NCBI GenBank assembly: GCA_039815685.1
Contig: JBCBYV010000002.1
Coordinates: forward strand, 248,001 to 312,000
Length of the DNA: 64,000 nt
Source: Thermohalobaculum sp039815685
GTDB lineage: Bacteria; Pseudomonadota; Alphaproteobacteria; Rhodobacterales; Rhodobacteraceae
Direction of reading: 5' to 3'
A program made the position numbers and the translations under genes. Under the pieces are notes generated by a model. That model did no database searches. It saw only the letters and a list, made by a program, of their open reading frames with translations, and was not told the DNA's origin. Positions 8,095 through 16,327 of this stretch are shown here, one piece after another (position 1 is the first letter of the stretch; the number at the start of each line of letters is the position of its first letter).

Positions 8095-9738
8095 TCAACT
8101 CTCCAGCCAGGCGCGGTCGAAGTGCATTTCGCGGGCCTGGTGGCGCTCATAGCCCTTCAGCTCCGGCACATGGTGCAGATAGAGCTTGCGCCAGAAGGGC
8201 TGGATGATCACCCCGCTCTCGCGGAGCCGCGTCTGCAGCCCCTCCATGATCCCGCGCCGCTTCTCCGCATCGAAGGTGCCGAGGGCAGCGTCGAGCCCCG
8301 CATCGAATTCAGGATCGGCATAGCCCGTCTCGTTCCACGCCTCGCCCGACCGATAGGCGAGGGCCAGCACCTGCACGCCGAGCGGCCGACCGCCCCAGTC
8401 CGTCGCGGAGAAAGGATAGCCCGTCCAGTTGTTCCAGAACGTAGCCCCCGGGATCACCGTGCGCTTCACGTTGAGCCCGGCTGCCCGCATCTGCCCCGCG
8501 ACCGCATCCATCGTCGTCCGCTGGAAATCGCCATCGATGGAGACGAGGTCGAACTCGGTCTGCCCGTGCCCCGCCGCCTCGAGTGCCGCCACACCTGCCG
8601 CCGGATCATGGGCCGGCGCACCGATATCGGCGTACTCAGGGTGCATGGGGCCGACATGATGGTTCTCCGCCACCAGGCCCCGGCCGCCGACACCGAGCGC
8701 CATCACGCTCTCGTTCTCGACGATCATCTGGATCGCGCGCCGCACCTCGGCATTGTCATAGGGCGCGGCCTTCACGTTCATCCGGGCGACGATGGTCTGC
8801 GCGGTCTCCTTCTCCTTCTTCACCAGCCCGATGGCGTCGAGCTGCTCGATAAGATCCGCCGGCGTCTCGTCGTTCACATGCGCTTCCTCGGCCTCCAGCG
8901 CATTCAGCGTGGCCGTGGGATCGGTGCCGAAATCGATGAACTCGATTTCGTCGAGCGGCGCCTCGCCGCCCCACCACGCACCGTTCTCGCGCCGCTTCAC
9001 GCGGGCCATCACCCCGACCTCGATCTCCTCGAGCTCGAAGGGTCCTGTGCCGATGGGCGCCGCCGAAAGATCCGCCCCTGCGGCGTCGAAGCCGCGATGC
9101 ACGATCAGCGCAGGGTAGTCCGAGAAGGCGGGGATCAGCGAGATATCCGGCCGCGGCAGGGTGAGCCTCACGGTATGCTCATCGACGATCTCCGCCGCAC
9201 CCTCCGCAAGCTGCCCCGTCTCCTCGTCGATCAGCGACGCCATGGCCGTCGCCATCGAGTTGCCCTCGACGCTCCGGTCGCACCAGCGCGCGATGTTGTG
9301 GACCACATCCTCCGCCGTGAACGCATCGCCGTTCGTCCAGGTCACGCCCTGCCGGAGGTTGAGGCTGTAGGTCCGCGCATCCTCGCTGACCTCCCAGCTT
9401 TCGAGGAGCTGGCCCGAGAACGTGAAATCCGGCTCCCAGCGCACCAGCGTCTCGCAGAACTGACGGGCGACATTGGCCATCTCGGGCCAGTCGTACTTCC
9501 TGGGATCGGCGATGTTCTTGATCAGCATCGCGACGCGCAGGGTGCCGCCCCTGACCGGCTCGCCGTCATCGGCGCGCGCCGGCGCCGTCAGCCCCAGCAT
9601 GCCATAGGCGCCCGCCGTACTCGCGCCCAGCACGCTCGCCAGCGCCACGAACTCCCGCCGGTCCATCCGGCCCTTGCGGGCCTCCGCCGCCAATGCCTCG
9701 AGGGCTCCCGCACGGGGAGTGTTCGGTTTCATGACCAT
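8095..9738 (-). CDS. ABC transporter solute-binding protein, family 5, Tat signal
   Basis: A 547-residue paralogue of the gene downstream. After about 20 charged residues comes 'RMDRREFVALASVLGAS', a twin-arginine signal with a long n-region, and cleavage near 'APARA'. Family-5 hallmarks are 'LLESWEVSEDARTYSLNLRQG', 'VTWTNGDAFTAEDVVHNI' and 'EVRRAIQMIVENESVM'. The C-terminal 'DWGGRPLGVQVLALAYRSG' parallels 'YWGGRPTEDWMFSQVYQSG' in the neighbour, so the two share ancestry and perhaps a ligand class. No membrane components are adjacent. The start at 9738 has GAGG 8 nt upstream; ATG 9732 is an alternative. Confidence 0.88.
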   Translation of the reverse strand: MVMKPNTPRAGALEALAAEARKGRMDRREFVALASVLGASTAGAYGMLGLTAPARADDGEPVRGGTLRVAMLIKNIADPRKYDWPEMANVARQFCETLVRWEPDFTFSGQLLESWEVSEDARTYSLNLRQGVTWTNGDAFTAEDVVHNIARWCDRSVEGNSMATAMASLIDEETGQLAEGAAEIVDEHTVRLTLPRPDISLIPAFSDYPALIVHRGFDAAGADLSAAPIGTGPFELEEIEVGVMARVKRRENGAWWGGEAPLDEIEFIDFGTDPTATLNALEAEEAHVNDETPADLIEQLDAIGLVKKEKETAQTIVARMNVKAAPYDNAEVRRAIQMIVENESVMALGVGGRGLVAENHHVGPMHPEYADIGAPAHDPAAGVAALEAAGHGQTEFDLVSIDGDFQRTTMDAVAGQMRAAGLNVKRTVIPGATFWNNWTGYPFSATDWGGRPLGVQVLALAYRSGEAWNETGYADPEFDAGLDAALGTFDAEKRRGIMEGLQTRLRESGVIIQPFWRKLYLHHVPELKGYERHQAREMHFDRAWLES

Positions 9739-9841
9739 GGTGGGTGCCTCGCTTTCTGCGATGGGCCCGCAGCCTCCGCCGCAGGCCGGTTCCGGGCGGG
9801 CCGCAATACCCGCCGGGTCCGTCACGAGGCCACGTAGAGCC

Positions 9842-10621
9842 TCAGAGCGCGCGTTCGAGCATCATCTTCTTGATCTCCGCGATCGCCTTCGCCGGGTTCA
9901 GACCCTTGGGGCAGGTCGACGCGCAGTTCATGATGGTATGGCAGCGATAGAGCCGGAACGGATCCTCGAGATTGTCGAGCCGCTCGCCCGTCGCCTCGTC
10001 CCGGCTGTCGATGATCCAGCGATAGGCGTGAAGCAGCGTCGCGGGCCCCAGATACCGGTCGCCGTTCCACCAGTAGCTCGGGCAGGACGTCGAGCAGCAG
10101 GCGCACATCACGCATTCATAAAGCCCGTCGAGCTTCTCCCGGTCCTCCTCCGACTGGCGCCATTCCTTCTCCGGCGCCGGCGTCTTCGTCTCGAGCCAGG
10201 GCCGGATGCTCGCATGCTGCGCATACCAGTGGGTAAGATCCGGCACGAGGTCCTTCACCACCGGCATATGCGGCAGCGGATAGATCTTCACCGTCCCCTT
10301 GATCTCGTCCATGCCCTTCAGGCAGGCGAGCGTGTTCGTCCCGTCGATATTCATCGCGCACGACCCGCAGATCCCCTCCCGGCAGGACCGGCGGAAGGTC
10401 AGCGTCGGATCGACCTCGTTCTTGATCTTGATGATCGCGTCCAGGACCATCGGCCCGCATTCCGCAAGGTCGATCGTGTAGGTATCGACCCGGGGGTTGT
10501 CCGGCGTGTCAGGATCCCAGCGGTAGATGCGGAACTCGCGCGGGTCCTTCGCATCCGACGGCTTGGGCCATGTCCTACCGACTTTGATCTGGCTGTTCTT
10601 TGGAAGCGTTAGCTCGACCAT
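9842..10621 (-). CDS. sdhB: Succinate dehydrogenase iron-sulfur subunit
   Basis: The 259-residue electron-transfer subunit of complex II, carrying electrons from SdhA's FAD to the quinone site at the inner membrane. The [2Fe-2S] ligands are Cys80, Cys85, Cys88 and Cys100 ('CREGICGSC'); the [4Fe-4S] and [3Fe-4S] ligands lie in 'CVMCACCSTSCP' (170-180) and 'CHTIMNCASTCPKG' (227-237). The length is normal. It is the last gene of the sdh operon but is separated from sdhA by four unrelated genes. AAAGGA 8 nt before the ATG suggests independent, efficient translation. Confidence 0.98.
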   Translation of the reverse strand: MVELTLPKNSQIKVGRTWPKPSDAKDPREFRIYRWDPDTPDNPRVDTYTIDLAECGPMVLDAIIKIKNEVDPTLTFRRSCREGICGSCAMNIDGTNTLACLKGMDEIKGTVKIYPLPHMPVVKDLVPDLTHWYAQHASIRPWLETKTPAPEKEWRQSEEDREKLDGLYECVMCACCSTSCPSYWWNGDRYLGPATLLHAYRWIIDSRDEATGERLDNLEDPFRLYRCHTIMNCASTCPKGLNPAKAIAEIKKMMLERAL

Positions 10622-10633
10622 TGGGACGTTCCT

Positions 10634-11590
10634 TTAGTCTAGTCGGACGAGACCCGTATTATGCGTGTTCCGGAACCGGGCCGCATAGCCCCGCTCACGA
10701 AGCACTTGCATCACGTCCTCTCGCCAAAGTGGTGATGCCACATGCTCAATCAGGATTGCACGGGGGTGAAGCGACGCAGGCGCTTCACGAAAAAATGGGA
10801 TCAGCACCCGATCCTCCGCCCCCTCCACATCGATCTTCAGCGCCCCTACCGCGCCGACCCGCCGTTCGTCGAGCACGATGTGCAGGAGGTTCGTCGCCAC
10901 CTCGACCATGTCGTCCGTCCCGGCGACGAGGGACTGCACCCGCTGGCTGAAGGCGCCCGCCTCCACCTTGTCGTCGAGGGCTGTGCGGAGAAGGTCGATG
11001 GGCACCGCCTCCTGCGCCGACCCGGCGCGGGCCATCAGGATATTCGCCATCAGCGTATCATGCATGAAGGGGTCGGGCTCGAAGGCCAGCACCTCCCACC
11101 CCTCGCGCGCGGCCCATAAGCTGTAGGCCCCCGCATTGGCCCCGATATCGAGGAAGAGCCCGTCGCGCCCGCCATGCTCGGCGAGGAACGCGAACTCCTC
11201 GGCCTGATAGCGGTCGGGTGCCAGCAGCATCAGCCGAGCGCTTTCCGAGCGGGCCGGATAGAACCGGATGGGATAGCCGGCATACTCGGCATCCACCGGC
11301 CCGCCGGTGATCGCGTCGAGCTTCAGCGTCGCATGCGCCCGCACGGTCGAGCGCAGGAAGGGTGCTGCGCGCGCAGCCCTGATTACCTGCTCCCCCTTGG
11401 CACCGGGCGCATAGGCCCCCCAGGGCTCAGGCGCGATGGTCGTCGCTGCGGCCTTCGTTCTCAGCCTGCGCATCGCAGACCGGCGCAAGCGCTTCTCCAG
11501 CCGCTTCCAAAGGCTCGGCGCCGGCAGCGTCTCCTCCAGCGTCGCCGGACGGGCCGTTGGCGCGTTTAGGGGCACACCGGCCGCGCTCAT
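10634..11590 (-). CDS. FkbM-family methyltransferase
   Basis: A 318-residue protein with a basic N-terminal stretch (residues ~28-47) and a SAM-binding core: motif I 'FLDIGANAG' at 146-154, then 'EVLAFEPDP', and the FkbM hallmark 'ALKIDVEGAE' in the second half followed by 'AILIEHV'. FkbM enzymes are O-methyltransferases, often acting on sugars or secondary metabolites. Its ATG overlaps the stop of the upstream methyltransferase gene by four bases (ATGA), so the two are translationally coupled. It sits between sdhA and sdhB but has no known link to complex II; the substrate is probably a cell-surface glycan, which is inference. Confidence 0.85.
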   Translation of the reverse strand: MSAAGVPLNAPTARPATLEETLPAPSLWKRLEKRLRRSAMRRLRTKAAATTIAPEPWGAYAPGAKGEQVIRAARAAPFLRSTVRAHATLKLDAITGGPVDAEYAGYPIRFYPARSESARLMLLAPDRYQAEEFAFLAEHGGRDGLFLDIGANAGAYSLWAAREGWEVLAFEPDPFMHDTLMANILMARAGSAQEAVPIDLLRTALDDKVEAGAFSQRVQSLVAGTDDMVEVATNLLHIVLDERRVGAVGALKIDVEGAEDRVLIPFFREAPASLHPRAILIEHVASPLWREDVMQVLRERGYAARFRNTHNTGLVRLD

Positions 11591-12348
11591 TCAGGCTTCA
11601 CCCCGATGAAGATGCGCTCCCCGCGATTGAGCGCGTGGTTCGACACATCGGGCTCCACGGCCGCGAACTCCTCCACCCCGAAGCCTGCCGCCGCGATCCG
11701 CGCCCGCACGTCCCGGCCATAGAAGCGCAGATGGTCCGGATCGCCGTAATACCGCCGCGCCTCCCGCTCGGGCAGGCGGCCGAGCTCCAGCGTCTCGTCC
11801 CAACCCTCGATGATCGGCAGGGTCAGCACCGCGCGCCCTCCCTGGCGCAGCACGCGGAAAAGCTCCGCCAGCGCCGCCCGGTCGTCCACATGCTCCAGCA
11901 CGTGATGCGCGATGATCATGTCCCGGTCCTCGGCCGGCAGCGCCATAGCTGTGATATCGAGCTGCCGGTCGAACCTGTCGTTGAGATCCGCCGTCTCATA
12001 AAAGCACCCGGCCGCCCTTGCGATATCCCGCATCCAGGCCTCGGCGGCGAAGTGCAGGATGCGCAGCCCCGGGCGAAGCGGCGCCTCCCGCTTCAGCCAC
12101 AGCGCCATGAGGCGGTGCCTCGGGCGACTGTCGCAAGCCGGGCACCAGGTCTCGACCTTGTGGCGCACCGGCGCGAAGCGCCCGCGATAGCCGCAGATGT
12201 TGCAGTGCCGGTCCTCGGCGCCCTCCGCCGCCGCCGCGAACCACCACTTCGCCTTCTCCACGCGCCAGGCCCGGATACGCTCGATCTCGTCCAGCGTTCG
12301 TCGGCCCGGCGGCGGAAAGGTCGGTGGCTCGAGATCGCGCGCCGCCAT
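11587..12348 (-). CDS. Zinc-ribbon class I SAM-dependent methyltransferase
   Basis: A 253-residue protein with an N-terminal four-cysteine knuckle (Cys49, Cys52, Cys69, Cys72; 'CNICGYRG' and 'CPACDSRPRHRL') followed by a Methyltransf_11-like domain. The catalytic fold lacks a classical GxGxG motif I; in its place is 'RILHFAAE', as in this subgroup. Motifs 'HHVLEHVDDRAAL' (~148-160) and 'LRFYGRDV' follow. It is a clear paralogue of the methyltransferase at 12647-13438 ('HVLEHV', 'VYGRDIRQRI', ending 'GETIFIATKPN' against 'GERIFIGVKPE'). The start ATG shares a base with the stop of the small membrane gene upstream. Substrate unknown. Confidence 0.82.
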   Translation of the reverse strand: MAARDLEPPTFPPPGRRTLDEIERIRAWRVEKAKWWFAAAAEGAEDRHCNICGYRGRFAPVRHKVETWCPACDSRPRHRLMALWLKREAPLRPGLRILHFAAEAWMRDIARAAGCFYETADLNDRFDRQLDITAMALPAEDRDMIIAHHVLEHVDDRAALAELFRVLRQGGRAVLTLPIIEGWDETLELGRLPEREARRYYGDPDHLRFYGRDVRARIAAAGFGVEEFAAVEPDVSNHALNRGERIFIGVKPE

Positions 12349-12647
12349 CACCTGTCCGGATACTTCTTCTTGAAGGCGCTGATCTTCGTGATGAGGTTGC
12401 CCGTCGCAAAGGTGAAGGCCGCGGCCCCGATCGCGGCCAGCACCGCGTTCACCGCAACCGTCTCCAACAGATTTGCCCAGAAATCGGGATGCGGAAAAAG
12501 CGTCTCGATCGCCAGCGTCCAGAAGGCCGACAGCACCGCCGACATGCCCGCCGCCAGCGGCAGCACCAGTCGCATGGCCCCCCCAGCCCCCGCCGCCTGC
12601 GCCGCCACGAAGCTCGCCACCGCAATCGAGACCAGGACGCCTGCCAT
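12348..12647 (-). CDS. Small membrane protein between two methyltransferase genes
   Basis: A 99-residue protein with three likely membrane helices (about residues 4-20, 24-48 and 60-85) and a basic C-terminal tail 'ISAFKKKYPDR'. I do not recognise the family. Its ATG overlaps the stop of the upstream methyltransferase by one base and its stop overlaps the start of the next gene, so the three genes are tightly coupled and are probably one functional set. It could anchor or assist the methyltransferases at the membrane; this is inference from position only. Confidence 0.7.
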   Translation of the reverse strand: MAGVLVSIAVASFVAAQAAGAGGAMRLVLPLAAGMSAVLSAFWTLAIETLFPHPDFWANLLETVAVNAVLAAIGAAAFTFATGNLITKISAFKKKYPDR

Positions 12648-13438
12648 CAGTCTGCCTCCACATTCGGCTTTGTTGCGATGAAGATCGTCTCACCTCGCTG
12701 CAACCCATAGCGCACACAATCCGCGCCTGATGCCATGTACTCGACCAGGTCGAAGCCAGCGTCTTTAATACGTTGCCTTATGTCACGGCCGTAGACCCGT
12801 ACGTGATCGTCCTGCCCGAAATGGAGTAGCCTAAGTTCAGGATCTATAATCGACGGATCTTCGTAGCTTGCCTCCCAGGCCTCGACGATTGGGGTGGCGA
12901 GCAGAGCGATACCGCCTGGGGTGAGGATGCGGTAGAGTTCCGGCAGGGCCTTCGCATCGTTCACGTGCTCCAAGACGTGGAAACAGACGAGCGCGTCGAA
13001 CGCCTCGTCGGGCAAGTCGATCGCTTCAATATTCAGCGTTAGATCGACGTCGCCCCCGGCGTATTCGGTCGTCACATATCGGCCGACGGTCGGCTCGATG
13101 AGTTGGCGCACCGCGGGTTCGGGCGCAAAATGCAGCATGGATTTGCCTGCGAGTTCCACGCCAAGGCAGTCTATGGCGCGCTTCAAGAGCCGGTGACGCT
13201 CGAGCGATCCGCATTTCGGGCATTGAGCGCGCGGCCTGCGGTAGGTTCGGCCGAAGTCCTTGAACACACCCTGAAAGCCGCAGATCGGGCAGTACTGCGG
13301 CTGGCGAGCCGTAGGCGCGCTCGCCGCCCGTGTCTTCGGGCGCTGGGCCTCGTGCTTCAGCTGCGCGGGTAGTACCTCGCGCGCCACGTTGATGAGGAAA
13401 CGACCGGCCTTGCGGCGTAGTGTGCTCTGAAGCGACAA
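12647..13438 (-). CDS. Zinc-ribbon class I SAM-dependent methyltransferase, lower GC
   Basis: A 263-residue protein with a basic N-terminus, a zinc-ribbon-like set Cys50, Cys53, Cys73, Cys76 ('CPICGFQG', 'CPKCGSLERHRLL'), then a methyltransferase domain with 'LHFAPEPAVRQLIE', 'FHVLEHVNDAKALPELYRIL' and 'VRVYGRDIRQRI'. It is a paralogue of the gene at 11587-12348. The base composition is visibly less GC-rich than sdhA beside it (runs such as TCTTTAATACG), which hints at horizontal gain. It begins 17 bases after the sdhA stop, so it is transcribed with sdh. Role unknown; homologous subgroups often lie in polysaccharide loci. Confidence 0.82.
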   Translation of the reverse strand: MSLQSTLRRKAGRFLINVAREVLPAQLKHEAQRPKTRAASAPTARQPQYCPICGFQGVFKDFGRTYRRPRAQCPKCGSLERHRLLKRAIDCLGVELAGKSMLHFAPEPAVRQLIEPTVGRYVTTEYAGGDVDLTLNIEAIDLPDEAFDALVCFHVLEHVNDAKALPELYRILTPGGIALLATPIVEAWEASYEDPSIIDPELRLLHFGQDDHVRVYGRDIRQRIKDAGFDLVEYMASGADCVRYGLQRGETIFIATKPNVEAD

Positions 13439-13455
13439 GCCCGGCTTCTCCTCTC

Positions 13456-15264
13456 TCAGTAGACGCGTGCCTTCGGCGCGATGCGCTTCAGCGGGATGCC
13501 GCCCGCGTTCTCGCCCGTCAGCGGTTCCGTATGGACCGGGCGATAGGCCAGGGTCGTCACCCCGTCCTCGTTCACCCAGGAAAGGCTGTGCTTGCGCCAG
13601 TTCTCGTCGTCGCGCTCGGAGTAGTCCTCGCGTGCATGGGCCCCGCGGCTCTCATGCCGCGCCTCGGCCGAGTAGACCGTGGCCAGCGCGTTCGGCAGCA
13701 GGTTCGAGAGCTCCAGCGTCTCCATCAGATCCGAGTTCCAGATCAGCGACCGGTCCGTGACACTCACATCGTCGAACAGGCTGTCGACCTTCGAGACCCG
13801 CGCGCAGCCCGATTTCAGCGTCTCCTCCGTCCGGAAGACCGCCGCATCCTCCTGCATCGCCCGCTGCAGGCTGAGCCGGAGCGACGCGGTGCCGACCGAG
13901 CCCTTTGCGTGGCGGAGGTGGTCGAACCGGTCCATCGCCTTGTCGACGCTGATCGCGTTGAGATCCGGCACGGCGGCGTCCTTGTCGACGACCTGCGCCG
14001 CCTTGATGCCCGCCGCCCGGCCGAAGACTACGAGGTCGATCAGGCTGTTCGAGCCGAGGCGGTTTGCACCATGCACGCTGGCGCACCCGGCCTCGCCCAC
14101 GGCCATCAGCCCCGGCACGATCCGGTCCGGGTCGTCCGGCGTCGGGCTCAGCACCTCGCCCCAGTAATTCGTCGGGATGCCGCCCATGTTGTAGTGCACC
14201 GTCGGCAGCACCGGGATCGGCTCTTTGGTGACATCGACACCGGCGAAGATCCGCGCACTCTCCGAGATCCCCGGCAGGCGCTGATGCAGCGTCTCGGGCG
14301 GCAGGTGGTTGAGGTGGAGGAAGATGTGGTCCTTCTCCGCCCCCACGCCGCGCCCGTCGCGGATCTCCATGGTCATGCAGCGGCTGACCACGTCGCGGCT
14401 CGCGAGGTCCTTGTAGGTCGGCGCATAGCGCTCCATGAAGCGCTCGCCCTCGGAGTTCGTGAGATACCCGCCCTCGCCCCGCGCGCCCTCGGTGATCAGG
14501 CAGCCCGCGCCGTAGATCCCGGTCGGGTGGAATTGCACGAACTCCATGTCCTGGAGCGGCAGGCCCGCCCGCGCCACCATGCCCCCGCCATCGCCCGTGC
14601 AGGTATGGGCCGAGGTCGCCGAGAAATAGGCGCGCCCATACCCGCCTGTGGCCAGCACCACCATCTTCGCCGAGAAGCGATGGATGACCCCATCCTCGAG
14701 GTTCCAGGCGATCACGCCGACGCAGGCCCCATCATCGTTCATGATGAGGTCGGTCGCGAAATACTCGATGAAGAACTCCGCGTCGTTCTTCAGCGACTGG
14801 CCGTAGAGCGTGTGGAGGATCGCATGCCCCGTCCGGTCCGCCGCGGCACAGGTCCGCTGCACCGGCGGGCCCTCGCCGAATTCGGTGGTGTGCCCGCCGA
14901 AGGGGCGCTGATAGATCTTGCCGTCCTCGGTCCGGCTGAAGGGCACGCCGTAATGCTCGAGCTCGTAGACGGCCTTCGGCGCCTCGCGGGCGAGGTACTC
15001 CATCGCATCGCTGTCGCCGAGCCAGTCCGACCCCTTCACGGTGTCATACATGTGCCATTGCCAGCTGTCGGGCCCCATGTTGCCGAGGCTCGCCGCGATC
15101 CCGCCCTGCGCTGCGACCGTGTGGGAGCGCGTCGGGAAGACCTTGGTGATGCAGGCCGTCTTCAACCCCTGCTCGGCCATGCCCAGCGTCGCGCGCAGGC
15201 CTGAGCCGCCGGCGCCCACAACCACCACGTCATATTTGTGATCGACATACGTATAGGCCGTCAT
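13456..15264 (-). CDS. sdhA: Succinate dehydrogenase flavoprotein subunit
   Basis: A 602-residue FAD subunit that oxidises succinate to fumarate. The dinucleotide-binding 'VVVGAGGSGLRA' lies at 14-25, and His48 in 'TRSHTVAAQGG' is the site of covalent FAD attachment. The substrate-site segments 'GGHTTEFGEG', 'GARGEGGYL' and 'HGANRLGSNSLIDLVVFGR' are present, and the C-terminus 'RIAPKARVY' is typical. Length is normal. AAGGAG precedes the ATG. It follows sdhD by 33 bases. In most relatives sdhB follows within one gene; here four genes intervene. Confidence 0.98.
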   Translation of the reverse strand: MTAYTYVDHKYDVVVVGAGGSGLRATLGMAEQGLKTACITKVFPTRSHTVAAQGGIAASLGNMGPDSWQWHMYDTVKGSDWLGDSDAMEYLAREAPKAVYELEHYGVPFSRTEDGKIYQRPFGGHTTEFGEGPPVQRTCAAADRTGHAILHTLYGQSLKNDAEFFIEYFATDLIMNDDGACVGVIAWNLEDGVIHRFSAKMVVLATGGYGRAYFSATSAHTCTGDGGGMVARAGLPLQDMEFVQFHPTGIYGAGCLITEGARGEGGYLTNSEGERFMERYAPTYKDLASRDVVSRCMTMEIRDGRGVGAEKDHIFLHLNHLPPETLHQRLPGISESARIFAGVDVTKEPIPVLPTVHYNMGGIPTNYWGEVLSPTPDDPDRIVPGLMAVGEAGCASVHGANRLGSNSLIDLVVFGRAAGIKAAQVVDKDAAVPDLNAISVDKAMDRFDHLRHAKGSVGTASLRLSLQRAMQEDAAVFRTEETLKSGCARVSKVDSLFDDVSVTDRSLIWNSDLMETLELSNLLPNALATVYSAEARHESRGAHAREDYSERDDENWRKHSLSWVNEDGVTTLAYRPVHTEPLTGENAGGIPLKRIAPKARVY

Positions 15265-15297
15265 TGCCTGCTCCTTAATCCCTTGCGCCGCGCCCGA

Positions 15298-15678
15298 TCA
15301 GCCCGTGAAGGCGATCTTAAGGATCGCGAACACCCCGGCGAACCCGCCGAGGCCGCAGACGGACATGGCGGCGACATGCGCTGCCATCAGTTGCCCTTTG
15401 TCATGGATATAATCCTGAACGATGACCTGCAGCCCGAGATAGAGGTGGTAGAACGTCACACTGATGAAGAGCGTCGCGATGATCGCATGGAACGGATTGC
15501 CGTAGAGCGACAGCATCGCCTCCCGCCCCTCGCCCAGCACGCCCGCGAACGGAATGACGAACAGAAACGTCAGCGGCACCAGCGCGTAGGAGGTGAGCTT
15601 GATCGTCCACCAGTGATGCACGCCGTCATGGGCGGAGCCCAGATAGGCGGCACGCGCGCGCGGGGTGCGATAGGACAT
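15298..15678 (-). CDS. sdhD: Succinate dehydrogenase membrane anchor subunit D
   Basis: A 126-residue hydrophobic anchor with three membrane helices (about 29-48, 64-86 and 100-123). 'TFYHLYLGLQVIVQDYIHDKG' holds the probable heme b ligand His78 and the conserved quinone-side 'QDYIH'. The start at 15678 was chosen because AAAGGAG lies 6 nt upstream; the longer reading frame upstream is the shadow of sdhC. The gap to sdhC is 11 bases. Confidence 0.95.
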   Translation of the reverse strand: MSYRTPRARAAYLGSAHDGVHHWWTIKLTSYALVPLTFLFVIPFAGVLGEGREAMLSLYGNPFHAIIATLFISVTFYHLYLGLQVIVQDYIHDKGQLMAAHVAAMSVCGLGGFAGVFAILKIAFTG

Positions 15679-15689
15679 TGCTGGCTCCT

Positions 15690-16073
15690 TTAGCTGGCAA
15701 TCGCGATCAGAAGGGTCAGGACGGCGGTGGCGCCCAGGATGATGTTGCCCGTGCGGTGCACGCTCTGCATGGTGAAGCCGCGGCCCGTATCCCACCAGAG
15801 ATGCCTGATGCCGCCGAGCGCGTGGTAGATCAGTGCGGCGAGCGAGCCCAGCATGATGAGGTCGCCGATGAAGGACGTCATATACCACTCCGCCGTCTCG
15901 AAGGCCGCGTCCGAGGTTGCCGCCGCCAGGAACAGCCACACCGCCAACAGCGCCCCCAGCGTCAGCCCAACCCCGGTGATCCGGAAGAAGATCGACATCG
16001 CCGAGTGCAGCTGCGGCTTGTAGATCGTGAGATGCGGGCTCAGCGGTCGATTGCCCCGGTTGACGTCGGCCAT
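15690..16073 (-). CDS. sdhC: Succinate dehydrogenase cytochrome b556 subunit
   Basis: A 127-residue anchor subunit. It carries the SdhC signature 'RPLSPHLTIYKPQLHSAMS' with 'FFRITG' following, three helices, and 'YHALGGIRHLWWD', whose His84 is the probable heme ligand. First gene of the sdh operon. Two adjacent ATGs (16076 and 16073) follow GGGAGG; the second, giving 'MADVNRGNRP', is preferred for spacing. The promoter should lie in the 254 bases up to 16327, but no convincing boxes could be assigned. Confidence 0.95.
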   Translation of the reverse strand: MADVNRGNRPLSPHLTIYKPQLHSAMSIFFRITGVGLTLGALLAVWLFLAAATSDAAFETAEWYMTSFIGDLIMLGSLAALIYHALGGIRHLWWDTGRGFTMQSVHRTGNIILGATAVLTLLIAIAS

Positions 16074-16327
16074 CATGCCTCCCGTTGCGGAAACAGTTTT
16101 CATTCCGTGCCCGAGGGATAAACCCCACCCGCCCCGCAGGCCAGCCCCCAATTGCCGCACGCGCGAAACATTGATGCGCGCAACTCTGATCGTGCCGGAG
16201 CCTTGGTAAGACCGTCGAAGGATCTCCTCTTGCCGTTCGCGCTTACCTCTCGCGCTACCAGCACTTCGGTCACAATCGAATCCAGTTGCCGTCTCGGGGG
16301 CGGAGTCGCGTCAATGGATCACGGCAC

